This document shows positions 1 through 8,819 of a DNA stretch of 64,000 nt, one piece after another. Below the pieces are notes generated by a model. The model did not search any database. It worked only from the letters and a program-made list of their open reading frames with translations, and was not told the DNA's origin. Position numbers and translations under genes: made by a program. Position 1 is the stretch's first letter; the number at the start of each line of letters is the position of its first letter. Origin of the DNA: Actinopolyspora mzabensis (GTDB lineage Bacteria > Actinomycetota > Actinomycetes > Mycobacteriales > Pseudonocardiaceae); contig NZ_FNFM01000008.1 in the NCBI RefSeq assembly GCF_900101095.1, positions 245,110-309,109 of the forward strand. The letters are read 5' to 3'.

Positions 1-1925
1 AACTGCACGGCCCGGACCTGGGCATCAAGGTCGGCGAGGGTGACACGTTGGCCCACTACCGGGTGCCGGACACACCCGGCGTGGCGACGGTGCTCGCCCT
101 GCTCATGGAGGAACGCCGTACCTGGCTGTACGGGGAGCAGGCACCCGCCATCGAGCGGCTGTCGATGCTGGCCAACGAGCGCACGGTGGCGCTGCTGACG
201 CCGGACGCCCGGGTCACGTGGATGTGCCACCCGGGTCCGGACTCCGCCGCCGTGTTCGCCGATCTGCTGGGTGGGCACGGCGCCGGGCACTTCTCGGTAC
301 TGCCCGCGCAGCCGCAGTCGCACCCGGAGAACGGCAACGGTGCGCCGCGCAGCACGCTGCCGCTGGGGCAGCGCTACGTCCCAGGCACCATGACCGTGGA
401 AACCCGCTGGTCGCGGTTGTTGGTGACCGACTACCTGGAGCACGGCGGCGACTCCCACCGCACGGACCTGATCCGGGTGATCAGCGGCAGCACCAGGGCC
501 GTGGTGGAGTTCGCTCCCCGCCCCGAGTTCGGTCAGGTTCCGGTGCGGATGACCGCCGAGGCGGAGGGGATCCGGGTGCACGGCACCTCCGAACCGATGG
601 TGCTGTACTCGCCCTCGGTGAAGTGGCAGATCACTTCGGACGGCATGCACGAGAGCGCGCACACGGAGCTGACCCTGTCCGAGGATTCCCCGGTGGTGCT
701 GGAACTGCGCTGCGGCACCGAAACGCTGGCGGGTTCCGATCTCGCCGAACCGGATCGGCGGTCGATCGCGAACCGGTACTGGTCGGAGTGGGTGAAGCAG
801 CTGCGACTGCCGAAGGTGGAAACCGACCTGGTGGTGCGTTCGGCGCTGACGCTGCGAGGACTCTGCAACACCGACACCGGCGGGATCATGGCCGCTGCCA
901 CCACCTCCCTGCCGGAGGAGATCGGTGGGGTGCGCAACTGGGACTACCGCTACTGCTGGCTGCGGGACGGGGCGATGAGCGCCCGTGCGCTGGTCTCGCT
1001 GGGCTCCACCGAGGAGGCCGAGGCCTTCCTGGACTGGCTGCACCGGGTGATGGACACCCTGCCCGGCCCGGAACGACTGCACCCGCTGTACTCGCTGGCC
1101 GGTGGCACGCTCGGTCCGGAGGCCGTCATCGACAGCCTGCCGGGTTACGCCGGTTCCCGGCCGGTGCGGGTGGGCAACCTGGCCGATCAGCAGGTGCAGC
1201 TGGACGTGTTCGGGCCGGTGGTGGAGCTGGCCACGGACCTGGCGCTGGCGCACGGCAAGCTGCGCGACGCCGACTGGGAACTGGTCAAAGGCATGGCGGA
1301 GGCCGTGACCTGGCGCTGGTTCGAGCCGGACCACGGTATCTGGGAGGAACGCGACGTTCCCAGGCACCACGTCTACTCCAAGGTGATGTGCTGGGTCACG
1401 ATCGACCGGGCGCTCAAGCTGGCGGCGCACTACGACCGGCCGCCCGAGCCGGGCTGGGCGCAGCTGCGCGAGCAGATCGCCGAGGATGTGCTCAAGAACG
1501 GCTGGCATCCGGACGTGCAGGCGTTCACCACCGCCTACGAGGGGTCGGATCTGGACGCGGCCTCGCTGTACGTGGGGCTTTCCGGGCTGATCGACCCGAG
1601 CGACGAGCGGTTCAGGGCCACCGTGACGGCGATCGAGTCGGAGCTGCGCAGCGGCTCGACGGTGTACCGCTACCGCCGGGACGACGGGCTGCCCGGCCAC
1701 GAGGGCGGGTTCCACCTGTGCGCCACCTGGCTGATCGAGGCCTATCTGCTTACCGGCAGGCGCACCGAGGCGGAGGAGCTGTTCCAGCAGATCGTGGACA
1801 ACGCGGGCCCCACCGGGCTGCTCTCCGAGGAGTACGACCCGATCGCGGAGCGCTCGCTGGGCAACCATCCGCAGGCGTACTCCCACCTCGGGCTGATCCG
1901 CTGCGCCCAGCTGCTGGACGAGTGA
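1..1925 (+). CDS. OtsB-GH15 fusion (trehalose-phosphatase / glucoamylase-trehalase), 5' truncated by window
   Basis: The frame is open to the window edge, so the 5' part lies outside; the TTG at 48 is not the true start. Residues encoded by 3-110 (IKVGEGDTLAHYRV, then a VATVLALL helix) match the C-terminal tail of trehalose-6-phosphate phosphatase OtsB (VKIGTGATQ... in E. coli). The remaining roughly 600 residues are a glycoside hydrolase family 15 catalytic domain with the hallmark RNWDYRYCWLRDG at about 915-970 and a typical six-hairpin toroid length. The protein would dephosphorylate trehalose-6-P and hydrolyse an alpha-glucoside or trehalose, coupling synthesis and breakdown in the cytosol. 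GH15 assignment is secure; the fusion rests on the short OtsB tail. Confidence 0.85.
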   Translation, partial: LHGPDLGIKVGEGDTLAHYRVPDTPGVATVLALLMEERRTWLYGEQAPAIERLSMLANERTVALLTPDARVTWMCHPGPDSAAVFADLLGGHGAGHFSVLPAQPQSHPENGNGAPRSTLPLGQRYVPGTMTVETRWSRLLVTDYLEHGGDSHRTDLIRVISGSTRAVVEFAPRPEFGQVPVRMTAEAEGIRVHGTSEPMVLYSPSVKWQITSDGMHESAHTELTLSEDSPVVLELRCGTETLAGSDLAEPDRRSIANRYWSEWVKQLRLPKVETDLVVRSALTLRGLCNTDTGGIMAAATTSLPEEIGGVRNWDYRYCWLRDGAMSARALVSLGSTEEAEAFLDWLHRVMDTLPGPERLHPLYSLAGGTLGPEAVIDSLPGYAGSRPVRVGNLADQQVQLDVFGPVVELATDLALAHGKLRDADWELVKGMAEAVTWRWFEPDHGIWEERDVPRHHVYSKVMCWVTIDRALKLAAHYDRPPEPGWAQLREQIAEDVLKNGWHPDVQAFTTAYEGSDLDAASLYVGLSGLIDPSDERFRATVTAIESELRSGSTVYRYRRDDGLPGHEGGFHLCATWLIEAYLLTGRRTEAEELFQQIVDNAGPTGLLSEEYDPIAERSLGNHPQAYSHLGLIRCAQLLDE

Positions 1926-2000
1926 GCCGAGCGGCGACCGGCTGACCGAGGTTCACGCCGGTGCACACCGCCGGTGGCGGGACGGGTCTCACCGCGTTCC

Positions 2001-2038
2001 GCCACCGTTCGGCCGACGCGCCACCGTTCGGCCGACGC
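2001..2038. repeat. Perfect 19-bp tandem duplication
   Basis: GCCACCGTTCGGCCGACGC occurs twice back to back (2001-2019 and 2020-2038) in the 308-bp gap between the GH15 gene and the DUF4178 gene. Otherwise I see no RNA gene or coding signal in 1926-2233; the last 80 bases presumably carry the promoter of the following operon. Confidence 0.8.
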
Positions 2039-2233
2039 ACAGTCGGGATTTTCGAGAACGTCACCGCTCCCGCACCGCACCGCCGATAGCGGAAATCACG
2101 CAGCGAAATTCCGAACGGGGCACGAATCACACGCGCGGACGCGATTTTTCGCCCGAACGGCGGACAACCGAGCCCCGTTACCGATACGCTACCGATCGGC
2201 CGGTGGTACTCGGGAATCGCTCAGGGGGCGTCG

Positions 2234-2857
2234 TTGAACATATTCGTGATCCTTCCGATCCTGATACTGCTGGTAGCACTGGTGGCGGTCGTGATCGCAC
2301 TCGTGCTCCGGGGGCGGCGTTCGCGGCAGGGCGGTTCCGGACACGGCGAACGGAGCCCGAAGGACCCGTTCGACACCACCGACCAGGACGCGCTGCGCGG
2401 GGATCCGCGCTCGTTGACCGCGGGCGACATCGTGGAGATCCGGGGAATGTCCTACACGGTGCGGGGAACGCTGCGCCTGTCGGAGGGCAGCTGGCGCTGG
2501 GCGGAACACCTGCTGGACGACGCCAAGGGGACCCAGGTGTGGCTGGGAGTCGAGGAGGACCCCGACCTGGTCCTGACGCAGTGGACACCCGTGGAAACGG
2601 ACGAGGTGCCGACGCCGGGACCCGTCAAACTGGGCTTCGGTGAGCGCGAGTTCCGCTCCGAGGAGTCCGGCACGGCGCGGTTCAGCAGCGAGGCCACCAC
2701 CGGACTCGACGAGAGCGGCAGCGTGCGCTACTACGACTACGAAGCATCCGACGGCACGATGCTTGGTTTCGAGTCCTTCGACGGCGCCGATTGGGAAGCC
2801 ACCCTGGGCGAGGAACTCACCCGCTACGACGTGCGTATCTATCCGGCTTCGGCCTGA
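2234..2857 (+). CDS. DUF4178 domain membrane protein
   Basis: 207 aa. An N-terminal membrane helix (about residues 2-26, ILPILILLVALVAVVIALVL) is followed by a basic stretch and a soluble domain beginning GDIVEIRGMSYTVRGTLRL, which is the DUF4178 signature. The TTG start at 2234 is preceded by AGGGGGC. It is the first gene of a co-directional set DUF4178, DUF4247, a Pro-rich membrane protein, DUF350 and a membrane-bound aminopropyltransferase; this gene set recurs in actinobacteria, suggesting a shared envelope-associated polyamine-like function. The biochemical role of DUF4178 is unknown. Gene assignment is solid; function is inferred from neighbours only. Confidence 0.85.
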   Translation: MNIFVILPILILLVALVAVVIALVLRGRRSRQGGSGHGERSPKDPFDTTDQDALRGDPRSLTAGDIVEIRGMSYTVRGTLRLSEGSWRWAEHLLDDAKGTQVWLGVEEDPDLVLTQWTPVETDEVPTPGPVKLGFGEREFRSEESGTARFSSEATTGLDESGSVRYYDYEASDGTMLGFESFDGADWEATLGEELTRYDVRIYPASA

Positions 2858-2878
2858 CGGGAGGAACCGGGCGAGGCG

Positions 2879-3316
2879 ATGAAACCGAAATTCTGGTTCG
2901 TCATCGCGGGGATGACTGCGTTTCTGGCGCTGATCATCGCGATGGTCATGATCTTTTCGACCGGCACGGGGCCACGAGCCTACGTGGCGAAGAACTACAC
3001 CCGGGCCGTCCAGCTGGACAAACCGGGGGACGACGACAACAAGGCCTACACCTCGAAACTCGAACCGTCCGCCGTGGCGGACGACATCACCGACACCTGG
3101 GAGCCGGTCTCGCAGTACGCGGAGGGCAGCGGCATCTACCTGCGCTACAGCGACGACGCCGTGATCGTCCGGCCGCGTAACCGAGGCTCGGTCATCCACG
3201 TGATGGAACTCGACGAGGCTTACAACCACTACCACCACGTCGTCGGCGGCGTCTGGGGCTGGGGCGGACCTCACGGGCAGACCTTCCGGGGCGGCGGACC
3301 GGGATCGGGCAAATGA
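2879..3316 (+). CDS. DUF4247 domain protein
   Basis: 145 aa. One N-terminal membrane helix (residues 6-28) anchors an extracytoplasmic domain that includes the stretch YLRYSDDAVIVRPRNRGSVI, characteristic of DUF4247, and a Gly/His-rich tail (YNHYHHVVGGVWGWGGPHG). It follows the DUF4178 gene by 21 bp and overlaps the next gene by 4 bp (ATGA), indicating translational coupling. DUF4247 proteins regularly neighbour DUF4178, DUF350 and spermidine-synthase-like genes; no activity is known. The His-rich tail could bind metal, but that is only a guess. Confidence 0.85.
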   Translation: MKPKFWFVIAGMTAFLALIIAMVMIFSTGTGPRAYVAKNYTRAVQLDKPGDDDNKAYTSKLEPSAVADDITDTWEPVSQYAEGSGIYLRYSDDAVIVRPRNRGSVIHVMELDEAYNHYHHVVGGVWGWGGPHGQTFRGGGPGSGK

Positions 3317-4260
3317 GTACGGGGAACAACGGAACGAACGACAACAAGACCGGAAAGACGCTCGGGCTACTGGCGTTCTTCGGGATCGCGGGTCTGGTGC
3401 TCACCCTGATCGTCCTGGGAACAGGGGGAAAGGGCGGTTCGGCCTCGTTCTACGGTGAGGAGAGCAGCAGTTACATCCAGGGGCGGACCTACTCCGGAGC
3501 GCCCCTGGGCGGGTTCACCGAGGCCGAGTCCCGGCAGCTGTCCGAGGAACTCGCCGAGGAGGAGCAGCGCTACGGGGTCTGCTTCGGCTGGAAACTGATC
3601 GACGGCAGCGACGACTACCTGTCGTCCTCCTCGGACAGTTCTCCGTACGAGGAGTTGTCGGAGAGCGACTACGACCAGGGGTCCAGCCGCGGTCCGAACA
3701 CCCCGGCCAGCACCTGCGAGGAGTGGGTCGAACTGCGGGCCACCGTCGCCTACACCTCGGCGACCAGCGAGCAGTGGAGCGCCGTCGAGTTGGAGGTGGC
3801 CCAGGACCCCGACTCGGATATGGACCTGCCGTACGACTCGGACTTCGCCGAGTTGGGCATCACGGCCGAACGATTCATCGAGGCACCGGTGGACACCACC
3901 GGCCAGGCCGCGATCGCGTTGCCGCTGCTGCTGACCCAGGAGGGCTCGCTGCCCGCCCGTTCGGCCGAGAGCAGGACCGAGACCCGCGCCGCGGAACCGC
4001 TGCCGAGTGCCGACACGGGGATGCCCGGACTGTGGCGCTGGGTGTGGCTGGTGATGCTCGGGCTCGTCACGGTGCTCGGACTCGTGCTCGGCACCGTGGG
4101 TCTCGTACGGCAGCGAGGCAGGAACGATTCGGACGGACCGCCGAGCGGTCCTCCCGGACAGGGCCCACCACCCGGGCAGGGACCACCATCCGGGCAACAA
4201 CCTCCGCAACAGCCTCCACCCAACCAGTCCTCCGGTCCGCAGTGGCCACCACAGCAGTGA
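3313..4260 (+). CDS. Two-helix membrane protein with Pro/Gln-rich cytosolic tail
   Basis: 315 aa, start ATG overlapping the DUF4247 stop. Helix 1 is at about residues 18-36 and helix 2 at about 240-265 (WRWVWLVMLGLVTVLGLVLG). The intervening extracellular region is acidic, Ser-rich and contains two cysteines (YGVCFGW and STCEEW) that could form a disulfide. The C-terminus is a low-complexity PPGQGPPPGQGPPSGQ tail. I do not recognise the domain; its position inside the DUF4178-DUF350-aminopropyltransferase operon suggests a structural or scaffolding partner of that membrane system. Confidence 0.8.
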   Translation: MSTGNNGTNDNKTGKTLGLLAFFGIAGLVLTLIVLGTGGKGGSASFYGEESSSYIQGRTYSGAPLGGFTEAESRQLSEELAEEEQRYGVCFGWKLIDGSDDYLSSSSDSSPYEELSESDYDQGSSRGPNTPASTCEEWVELRATVAYTSATSEQWSAVELEVAQDPDSDMDLPYDSDFAELGITAERFIEAPVDTTGQAAIALPLLLTQEGSLPARSAESRTETRAAEPLPSADTGMPGLWRWVWLVMLGLVTVLGLVLGTVGLVRQRGRNDSDGPPSGPPGQGPPPGQGPPSGQQPPQQPPPNQSSGPQWPPQQ

Positions 4261-4355
4261 CCCGACCCCGGTAACCCGAACACGGAAACCCGGCCAAGCC
4301 CCACGACAGCGGTGGCCGGTGATCCGTTCACATCACGACCCGAAAGGCGCAACAG

Positions 4356-4781
4356 TTGTTCCAGGAACTGCTCTTCGGCTTGTCCGCGGCGATCGCCTAC
4401 GGCGTCGTCGGGGCCGTACTGATGGTCCTCGGCTACGTGCTGGTGGACCTGGCCACTCCGGGCAAGCTCCGCGACCTCATCTGGGTGCACCGCAACGCGA
4501 ACGCGGCCATCCTGCTGGTCTCCGGGCTCATCGGTGTGGGCATCGTCCTCACCACCGCGATCGCGGCCAGCGCGAACGACCTGGTGTACGGACTGATCGG
4601 CACGCTGGCCTACGGGCTGCTCGGTCTGATCCTGATGGGCCTGTCCTTCCTGCTCATCGACGCGATCACGCCGGGAAGGCTCGGTGACGAGCTGTCCACC
4701 GAGACCGTCCACCCGGGCACTTGGGTCTCGGCCTCGTCGCACGTGGTGATCGCGACGATCATCGCCGCGGCGATCTGGTGA
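4356..4781 (+). CDS. DUF350 family membrane protein
   Basis: 141 aa, almost entirely hydrophobic, with four predicted helices arranged as two internal repeats of the kind GLSAAIAYGVVGAVLMVLGY...LVDLATPGKL and LIGTLAYGLLGLILMGLSFL..LIDAITPGRL. This duplicated helix pair ending in D-x-x-TPG-[KR]-L is the DUF350 signature. It starts at TTG 4356 and sits 34 bp before the aminopropyltransferase gene. DUF350 proteins commonly accompany spermidine-synthase-like enzymes; a role as their membrane partner is an inference. Confidence 0.88.
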   Translation: MFQELLFGLSAAIAYGVVGAVLMVLGYVLVDLATPGKLRDLIWVHRNANAAILLVSGLIGVGIVLTTAIAASANDLVYGLIGTLAYGLLGLILMGLSFLLIDAITPGRLGDELSTETVHPGTWVSASSHVVIATIIAAAIW

Positions 4782-4815
4782 CCCACCGCTCCCCATCGAG
4801 AAGCAGCGAAACACC

Positions 4816-6456
4816 ATGAGCAGCACCGCACAGGACGACCACCTCGACGGGACGGTCGATTCCGTCCCGGAGGGACCGGTCGAGGAAACCGCGACGCCGG
4901 GACGGCACCGGTACCGTCGTCCCGGCATGGCGCGGTTCGCGGTGCTGCTCGCGGTGTTCGTCTGCTCGGCCTGCGGGCTGGTCTACGAGCTCGCGCTGGT
5001 CGCGCTCGGCAGTTACCTGATCGGCAACAGCGTGGGGCAGGCTTCCATCGTGCTGTCGCTGATGGTGTTCGCCATGGGCCTCGGCGCGTTGCTCGCCAAA
5101 CCGCTGCAACGCTGGGCGGCGGTCTCGTTCGTCGCCGTGGAGCTGGTGCTGGCCCTGCTCGGCGGGGTCAGCGTGCTCGGGCTGTACGCCGCCTTCGCGT
5201 GGCTGAGCATGTACATGCCGATGCTGATCGTGACCTCGCTGGTGCTGGGCACGCTGATCGGCGCGGAGATTCCGCTGCTGATGGTGCTGCTGCAGCGGAT
5301 CCGGCGGCAGGAGGCGGGCTCGGCGGTGGCCGACATGTTCGCCGCGGACTACGTGGGGGCCCTCATCGGTGGGTTGGCCTTCCCGTTCCTGCTGCTGCCG
5401 CTGCTGGGCCAGGTTCGGGGCGCTTTGCTGGTGGGCATGCTCAACGCGGCGGCCGGGCTGGGCCTGATCCTGACGGTGTACCGCGTCGAGCTGGGAAAGC
5501 GGCTCGTCGTGCTGCTGACGGTAGCGGTGATGTTGATCGGCGGGGTGCTGGGCGGCGCGTTCGCGCTGTCCGGCCGGTTCGAGACGACGGCGCGCCAGGC
5601 GCTCTACGACGATCCGGTGGTGCACGCGGAGCGGTCGAAGTACCAGGAGATCGTGCTCACCAGTTCCAGATCGCTGTCCGGCAGGACCGACACCCGGCTG
5701 TTCCTCAACGGCGATCTGCAGTTCAGCTCGGTGGACGAGCGCCGTTACCACGAGGCGCTGGTACACCCGGCCATGGTGGGCGATCCCTCCGAGGTGCTGA
5801 TCCTGGGTGGCGGCGACGGCCTCGCGCTGCGCGAGGTGCTGCGCTATCCGGACGTGGAGCGGGTGACCCTGGTCGAACTGGACCCCGCGGTGCTGCGGTT
5901 GGGGCGCGAGGATCCGCGGCTGACCTCGCTGAACGAGCACGCCTTCGACGATCCCCGGGTGAACACCGTCTCGGCTGACGCGTTCAGCTGGCTGCGCGGC
6001 AACCAACGGCGCTACGACGCGGTGCTGGTGGACATGCCGGACCCGGACTCCACCGAGACCGCGAAGCTGTACTCCACGGAGTTCTACTCACTGGTGCGCC
6101 GCTCGATGGCCGAGGGGGCCAGGGTCAACGTGCAGGCCGGATCGCCGTACTTCGCGCCTGAGGCCTACTGGTGCGTCGAGGCGTCGATGCGGCAGGCGGG
6201 GCTGGCCACCGTGCCGTACTCCCGCCCCATTCCCAGCTTCGGCCAGTGGGGGTTCCAGCTGGGGGTTTCGGGGGACTCGACGCCCACCCCGCGACTGCCC
6301 GAGGACGTGCCGGAGTTGCGCACGTTGGACGCGCGGACACTGCGCGCGGCGACCGTGTTCCCGCCGGACCGGGACCGGATCGCCGATGTGGAACCGTCCA
6401 CTCTGATGCATCCGAGGATCGTGCAGTACGAGCGGGGGGCCTGGCGGAACTACTGA
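4816..6456 (+). CDS. Membrane-bound polyamine aminopropyltransferase (spermidine synthase family)
   Basis: 546 aa. Residues 1-35 are cytosolic, residues about 36-255 form roughly seven membrane helices, and the C-terminal half is a spermidine/spermine synthase fold. The S-adenosyl binding loop LILGGGDGLAL lies at about residues 328-338, followed by VTLVELDPAVLRL and the acidic active-site stretch VDMPDPDSTETAKLYSTEFY. The family transfers an aminopropyl group from decarboxylated SAM to an amine acceptor; the membrane domain distinguishes this branch from cytosolic SpeE and its true substrate is unknown. It is the last gene of the DUF4178-DUF350 operon and ends before the convergent MarR gene. 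Confidence 0.9.
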   Translation: MSSTAQDDHLDGTVDSVPEGPVEETATPGRHRYRRPGMARFAVLLAVFVCSACGLVYELALVALGSYLIGNSVGQASIVLSLMVFAMGLGALLAKPLQRWAAVSFVAVELVLALLGGVSVLGLYAAFAWLSMYMPMLIVTSLVLGTLIGAEIPLLMVLLQRIRRQEAGSAVADMFAADYVGALIGGLAFPFLLLPLLGQVRGALLVGMLNAAAGLGLILTVYRVELGKRLVVLLTVAVMLIGGVLGGAFALSGRFETTARQALYDDPVVHAERSKYQEIVLTSSRSLSGRTDTRLFLNGDLQFSSVDERRYHEALVHPAMVGDPSEVLILGGGDGLALREVLRYPDVERVTLVELDPAVLRLGREDPRLTSLNEHAFDDPRVNTVSADAFSWLRGNQRRYDAVLVDMPDPDSTETAKLYSTEFYSLVRRSMAEGARVNVQAGSPYFAPEAYWCVEASMRQAGLATVPYSRPIPSFGQWGFQLGVSGDSTPTPRLPEDVPELRTLDARTLRAATVFPPDRDRIADVEPSTLMHPRIVQYERGAWRNY

Positions 6457-6503
6457 GCGGGTTCCGCCGAGCGGTCTCCCGGGGCGCACCCGCGCGGAGA
6501 GCC

Positions 6504-7034
6504 TCATTCGAGCTGCGACGGGGCCGGGGGCGCGGGCGCCGGGGAGCCTTCCAGGGAGCGCAACAGCTCCGCCAGCCCACCGGCCACGGCCTCCCGCTGT
6601 TTGGTGTTCATCCCGGCCAGCAGCTCGCGCTCGGCTTCGAGATTGCGGGCGAAGGCCCTGTCGATGAGCTCCGCACCGTGGTCGGTGATCCGAACCCGCG
6701 CGCTGCGGCGGTCGTGCCGGTCCCGGATGCGTTCGAGGAGACCGCGCTCGGCCAGCTGTTTCACCCGTTTGGTGGTCGCCGCTCCGGAGGCGACCATCAG
6801 ACTGTTCAGCCGCCCCGGGGTGACCGGCTCCCCACTGCGGCGCAGCGCGGAGAGCAGATCGAACTCGGCCCGGTTGAGTCCTTCGTCACCGAGGATGGTG
6901 TCCAGTCGTTGCCGTAGTACCGCGCCCGCGCGGAGCACCCGCCCGACGACCTCCATGCTGGAGGTGTCCAGCTCGGGTTGGATCTCCTTCCACTGCCCAC
7001 GTGCGGCGCTGATGATGTCCGGCGTACGTTTCAT
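6504..7034 (-). CDS. MarR family transcriptional regulator
   Basis: 176 aa. A dimerisation helix region is followed by a winged helix (LNRAEFDLLSALRRSGEPVT.. recognition region ..TTKRVKQLAERGLLERI) with the wing motif DRHDRRSARVRITDHG, classic for MarR. It is divergent from the FUSC exporter gene with only 46 bp between start codons, an arrangement in which a MarR repressor normally controls the efflux gene and itself in response to an aromatic ligand. Inverted repeats at 7042-7067 are plausible binding sites. Confidence 0.92.
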   Translation of the reverse strand: MKRTPDIISAARGQWKEIQPELDTSSMEVVGRVLRAGAVLRQRLDTILGDEGLNRAEFDLLSALRRSGEPVTPGRLNSLMVASGAATTKRVKQLAERGLLERIRDRHDRRSARVRITDHGAELIDRAFARNLEAERELLAGMNTKQREAVAGGLAELLRSLEGSPAPAPPAPSQLE

Positions 7035-7041
7035 ACCACCA

Positions 7042-7067
7042 TTACTTCACTAGTAAAACACTTGTGT
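7042..7067. promoter_or_regulatory. Candidate MarR operator between the MarR and FUSC genes
   Basis: Two adjacent inverted repeats fill the gap between divergent starts: TTACT (7042-7046) with AGTAA (7052-7056), and ACACTTGTGT (7058-7067). The segment is markedly AT-rich against its surroundings. The FUSC start at 7081 has no obvious ribosome binding site, so its transcript may be leaderless. Confidence 0.55.
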
Positions 7068-7080
7068 ATTACGATAGAAC

Positions 7081-8721
7081 GTGTCTTCGTCAATACTGAC
7101 ACGTCATCTGCGTGAGACCATTCACATCAACCGGCATGTCCCCCTTGCGTGGCCTGCGCTGCGCGCGTTCCTGTCGGTACTGACACCGCTGCTGGTGCTG
7201 CTGGGACTCGACCGGCTGGATCTGGTCGCCGGAGCGGTGTTCGGCGCGTTGACCAGCGTCTACTGCCGTAGCGAGCCGTACCGCAACCAGACCCGCTCGC
7301 TGGCGGCGGTCGCCGCCGGAATGGTGGTCGCGGTGGGGCTGGGCGACGCGATCGCGCTGGCCGACGTGGCACCGTGGCAACACCGCCTGCTGGTGGTGAC
7401 CGGCACCGCCGTGGTCGGAGCGCTGGCCACCGCCGCCACCACGGCCGTCAAACTCGGCGCTCCGGGCGGGCTGATCTTCTCGTTCGCCACCGGCGCCTGC
7501 GCGAACCTGCCCATCACCCCCGCCGAGGTCGCGCCCCAGCTGGCCGTCTGCGCCGTCAGCGGCGCGTTCGCCTGGCTCGTCTGCACCGCCGGGGCCGCAG
7601 CCGCCGGGTTGCGGCCGCAGCGCAGGGCGGTGGCGGCCGCTCTGGAGGCCACCGCCGCCTACCTGGCGAACCGCTCCGACGTGCTTGCCAGGCACCGGTC
7701 GGCGGTGGCCGTGGAGACGGCCTGGACACGCCTGGCGCTGGTGGGGGGACGGCAACGCGACACGGCGGCGCACCGGGCGCTGATCCAGACCACCGAGATC
7801 TGCGAGGTGCTGGGCAGCTCCGGGCGGGCGGCGAGCGAGACGATCCGCTCGCTGCGCGAGACGGCCGCCCGGATCCGCAGGGGGGAATCCCCCGCCGCCC
7901 CGGGCTACGCCCGCGAGGAATCGGCGGCCGTACCGGCGCTACCGCCCTCCCGGTGGTGCACGATCCGGGGAGTACTGCTGGCCGCGGTGCGGCCGGGCCG
8001 GGGATCCGGCAGCTGGTTGGTGCCGTTCGCGCTGCGGGTGGGCATCGCCGCGCTGCTGGCGGGCGTACTGGCCGACCTGCTCGACACCGGACACATCTAC
8101 TGGGCCGGGGTCTCGGCCGTATCGGTCCTGCAGGCCACCAGCACCTCGCGCTCGGTACCGCGGATGCTGCAACGTGTCGCGGGAACGGTGGGAGGCGTGC
8201 TGATCGGACTGGTGCTGCTGTCGCTGCATCCGGCGGTGTGGGTGATCATCCTGCTGCTGGCCGGATTTCAGTGGGCCGTCGAGGCGACCATGCCCGTCAA
8301 CTACGCGCTCGGGCTGTTGTTCGCCACCCCGGTGGCGCTGCTGGTCAGCGGGATGATGACCCAGGCCAGCCCGACCCAGTTGGCCAGCAGCAGGCTGTGG
8401 GCCACCCTGCTCGGTGCGGCGGTGGCCGTCCTGGTGGCCTGGCTCGCTCCGCACGGAGCCTGGCTGGCCAGGCTGCGAAACTCGCTGGCACTGGTCAAGG
8501 AGCTCACCGAACTGCCGCGCCCCGATCCGGAACGCCTGCGAAACGCGCTGGTCGAGCTGCACGACGCCTACGAGACCGCGGCCGGTGAGCTCCCGGACTC
8601 CCAGCTGCCCACCGAGGAACTGCTGGTGGTCTCCCGGCGCGCCTACAAACTGCTCGACCGGGGAGCCGTGACCGGTTCGGCGGGTGGGGACTCGGCACGG
8701 AGCGGGTCGGGGCGGAGCTGA
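7081..8721 (+). CDS. FUSC family aromatic-compound exporter
   Basis: 546 aa, GTG start. Two blocks of membrane helices (about residues 20-170 and 310-455) flank a cytosolic alpha-helical region, the architecture of the fusaric-acid-resistance/FUSC superfamily. The second block contains YWAGVSAVSVLQATSTSRSV, the typical FUSC helix-loop. Members export aromatic acids or related toxic compounds across the inner membrane. Divergent pairing with a MarR regulator supports inducible efflux. The 3' end converges with the LacI gene across a 98-bp gap in which I see no further gene. Confidence 0.88.
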   Translation: MSSSILTRHLRETIHINRHVPLAWPALRAFLSVLTPLLVLLGLDRLDLVAGAVFGALTSVYCRSEPYRNQTRSLAAVAAGMVVAVGLGDAIALADVAPWQHRLLVVTGTAVVGALATAATTAVKLGAPGGLIFSFATGACANLPITPAEVAPQLAVCAVSGAFAWLVCTAGAAAAGLRPQRRAVAAALEATAAYLANRSDVLARHRSAVAVETAWTRLALVGGRQRDTAAHRALIQTTEICEVLGSSGRAASETIRSLRETAARIRRGESPAAPGYAREESAAVPALPPSRWCTIRGVLLAAVRPGRGSGSWLVPFALRVGIAALLAGVLADLLDTGHIYWAGVSAVSVLQATSTSRSVPRMLQRVAGTVGGVLIGLVLLSLHPAVWVIILLLAGFQWAVEATMPVNYALGLLFATPVALLVSGMMTQASPTQLASSRLWATLLGAAVAVLVAWLAPHGAWLARLRNSLALVKELTELPRPDPERLRNALVELHDAYETAAGELPDSQLPTEELLVVSRRAYKLLDRGAVTGSAGGDSARSGSGRS

Positions 8722-8819
8722 CCGGAGCCCTCCGACCCGACCGGCGGGCGGGAGCCGGTGCGACTCCGCCACCCCGCGCCGAAGGCCCGGTAACGGGACC
8801 GGTGGACACCGCGAACCGG

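Noticed and set aside
218..1945. Long alternate-frame frame inside the GH15 gene, and similar long minus-strand frames across most genes
   Set aside because: High-GC shadow frames: Arg/Gly/Ala-rich, no recognisable domains, fully overlapped by well-supported genes.
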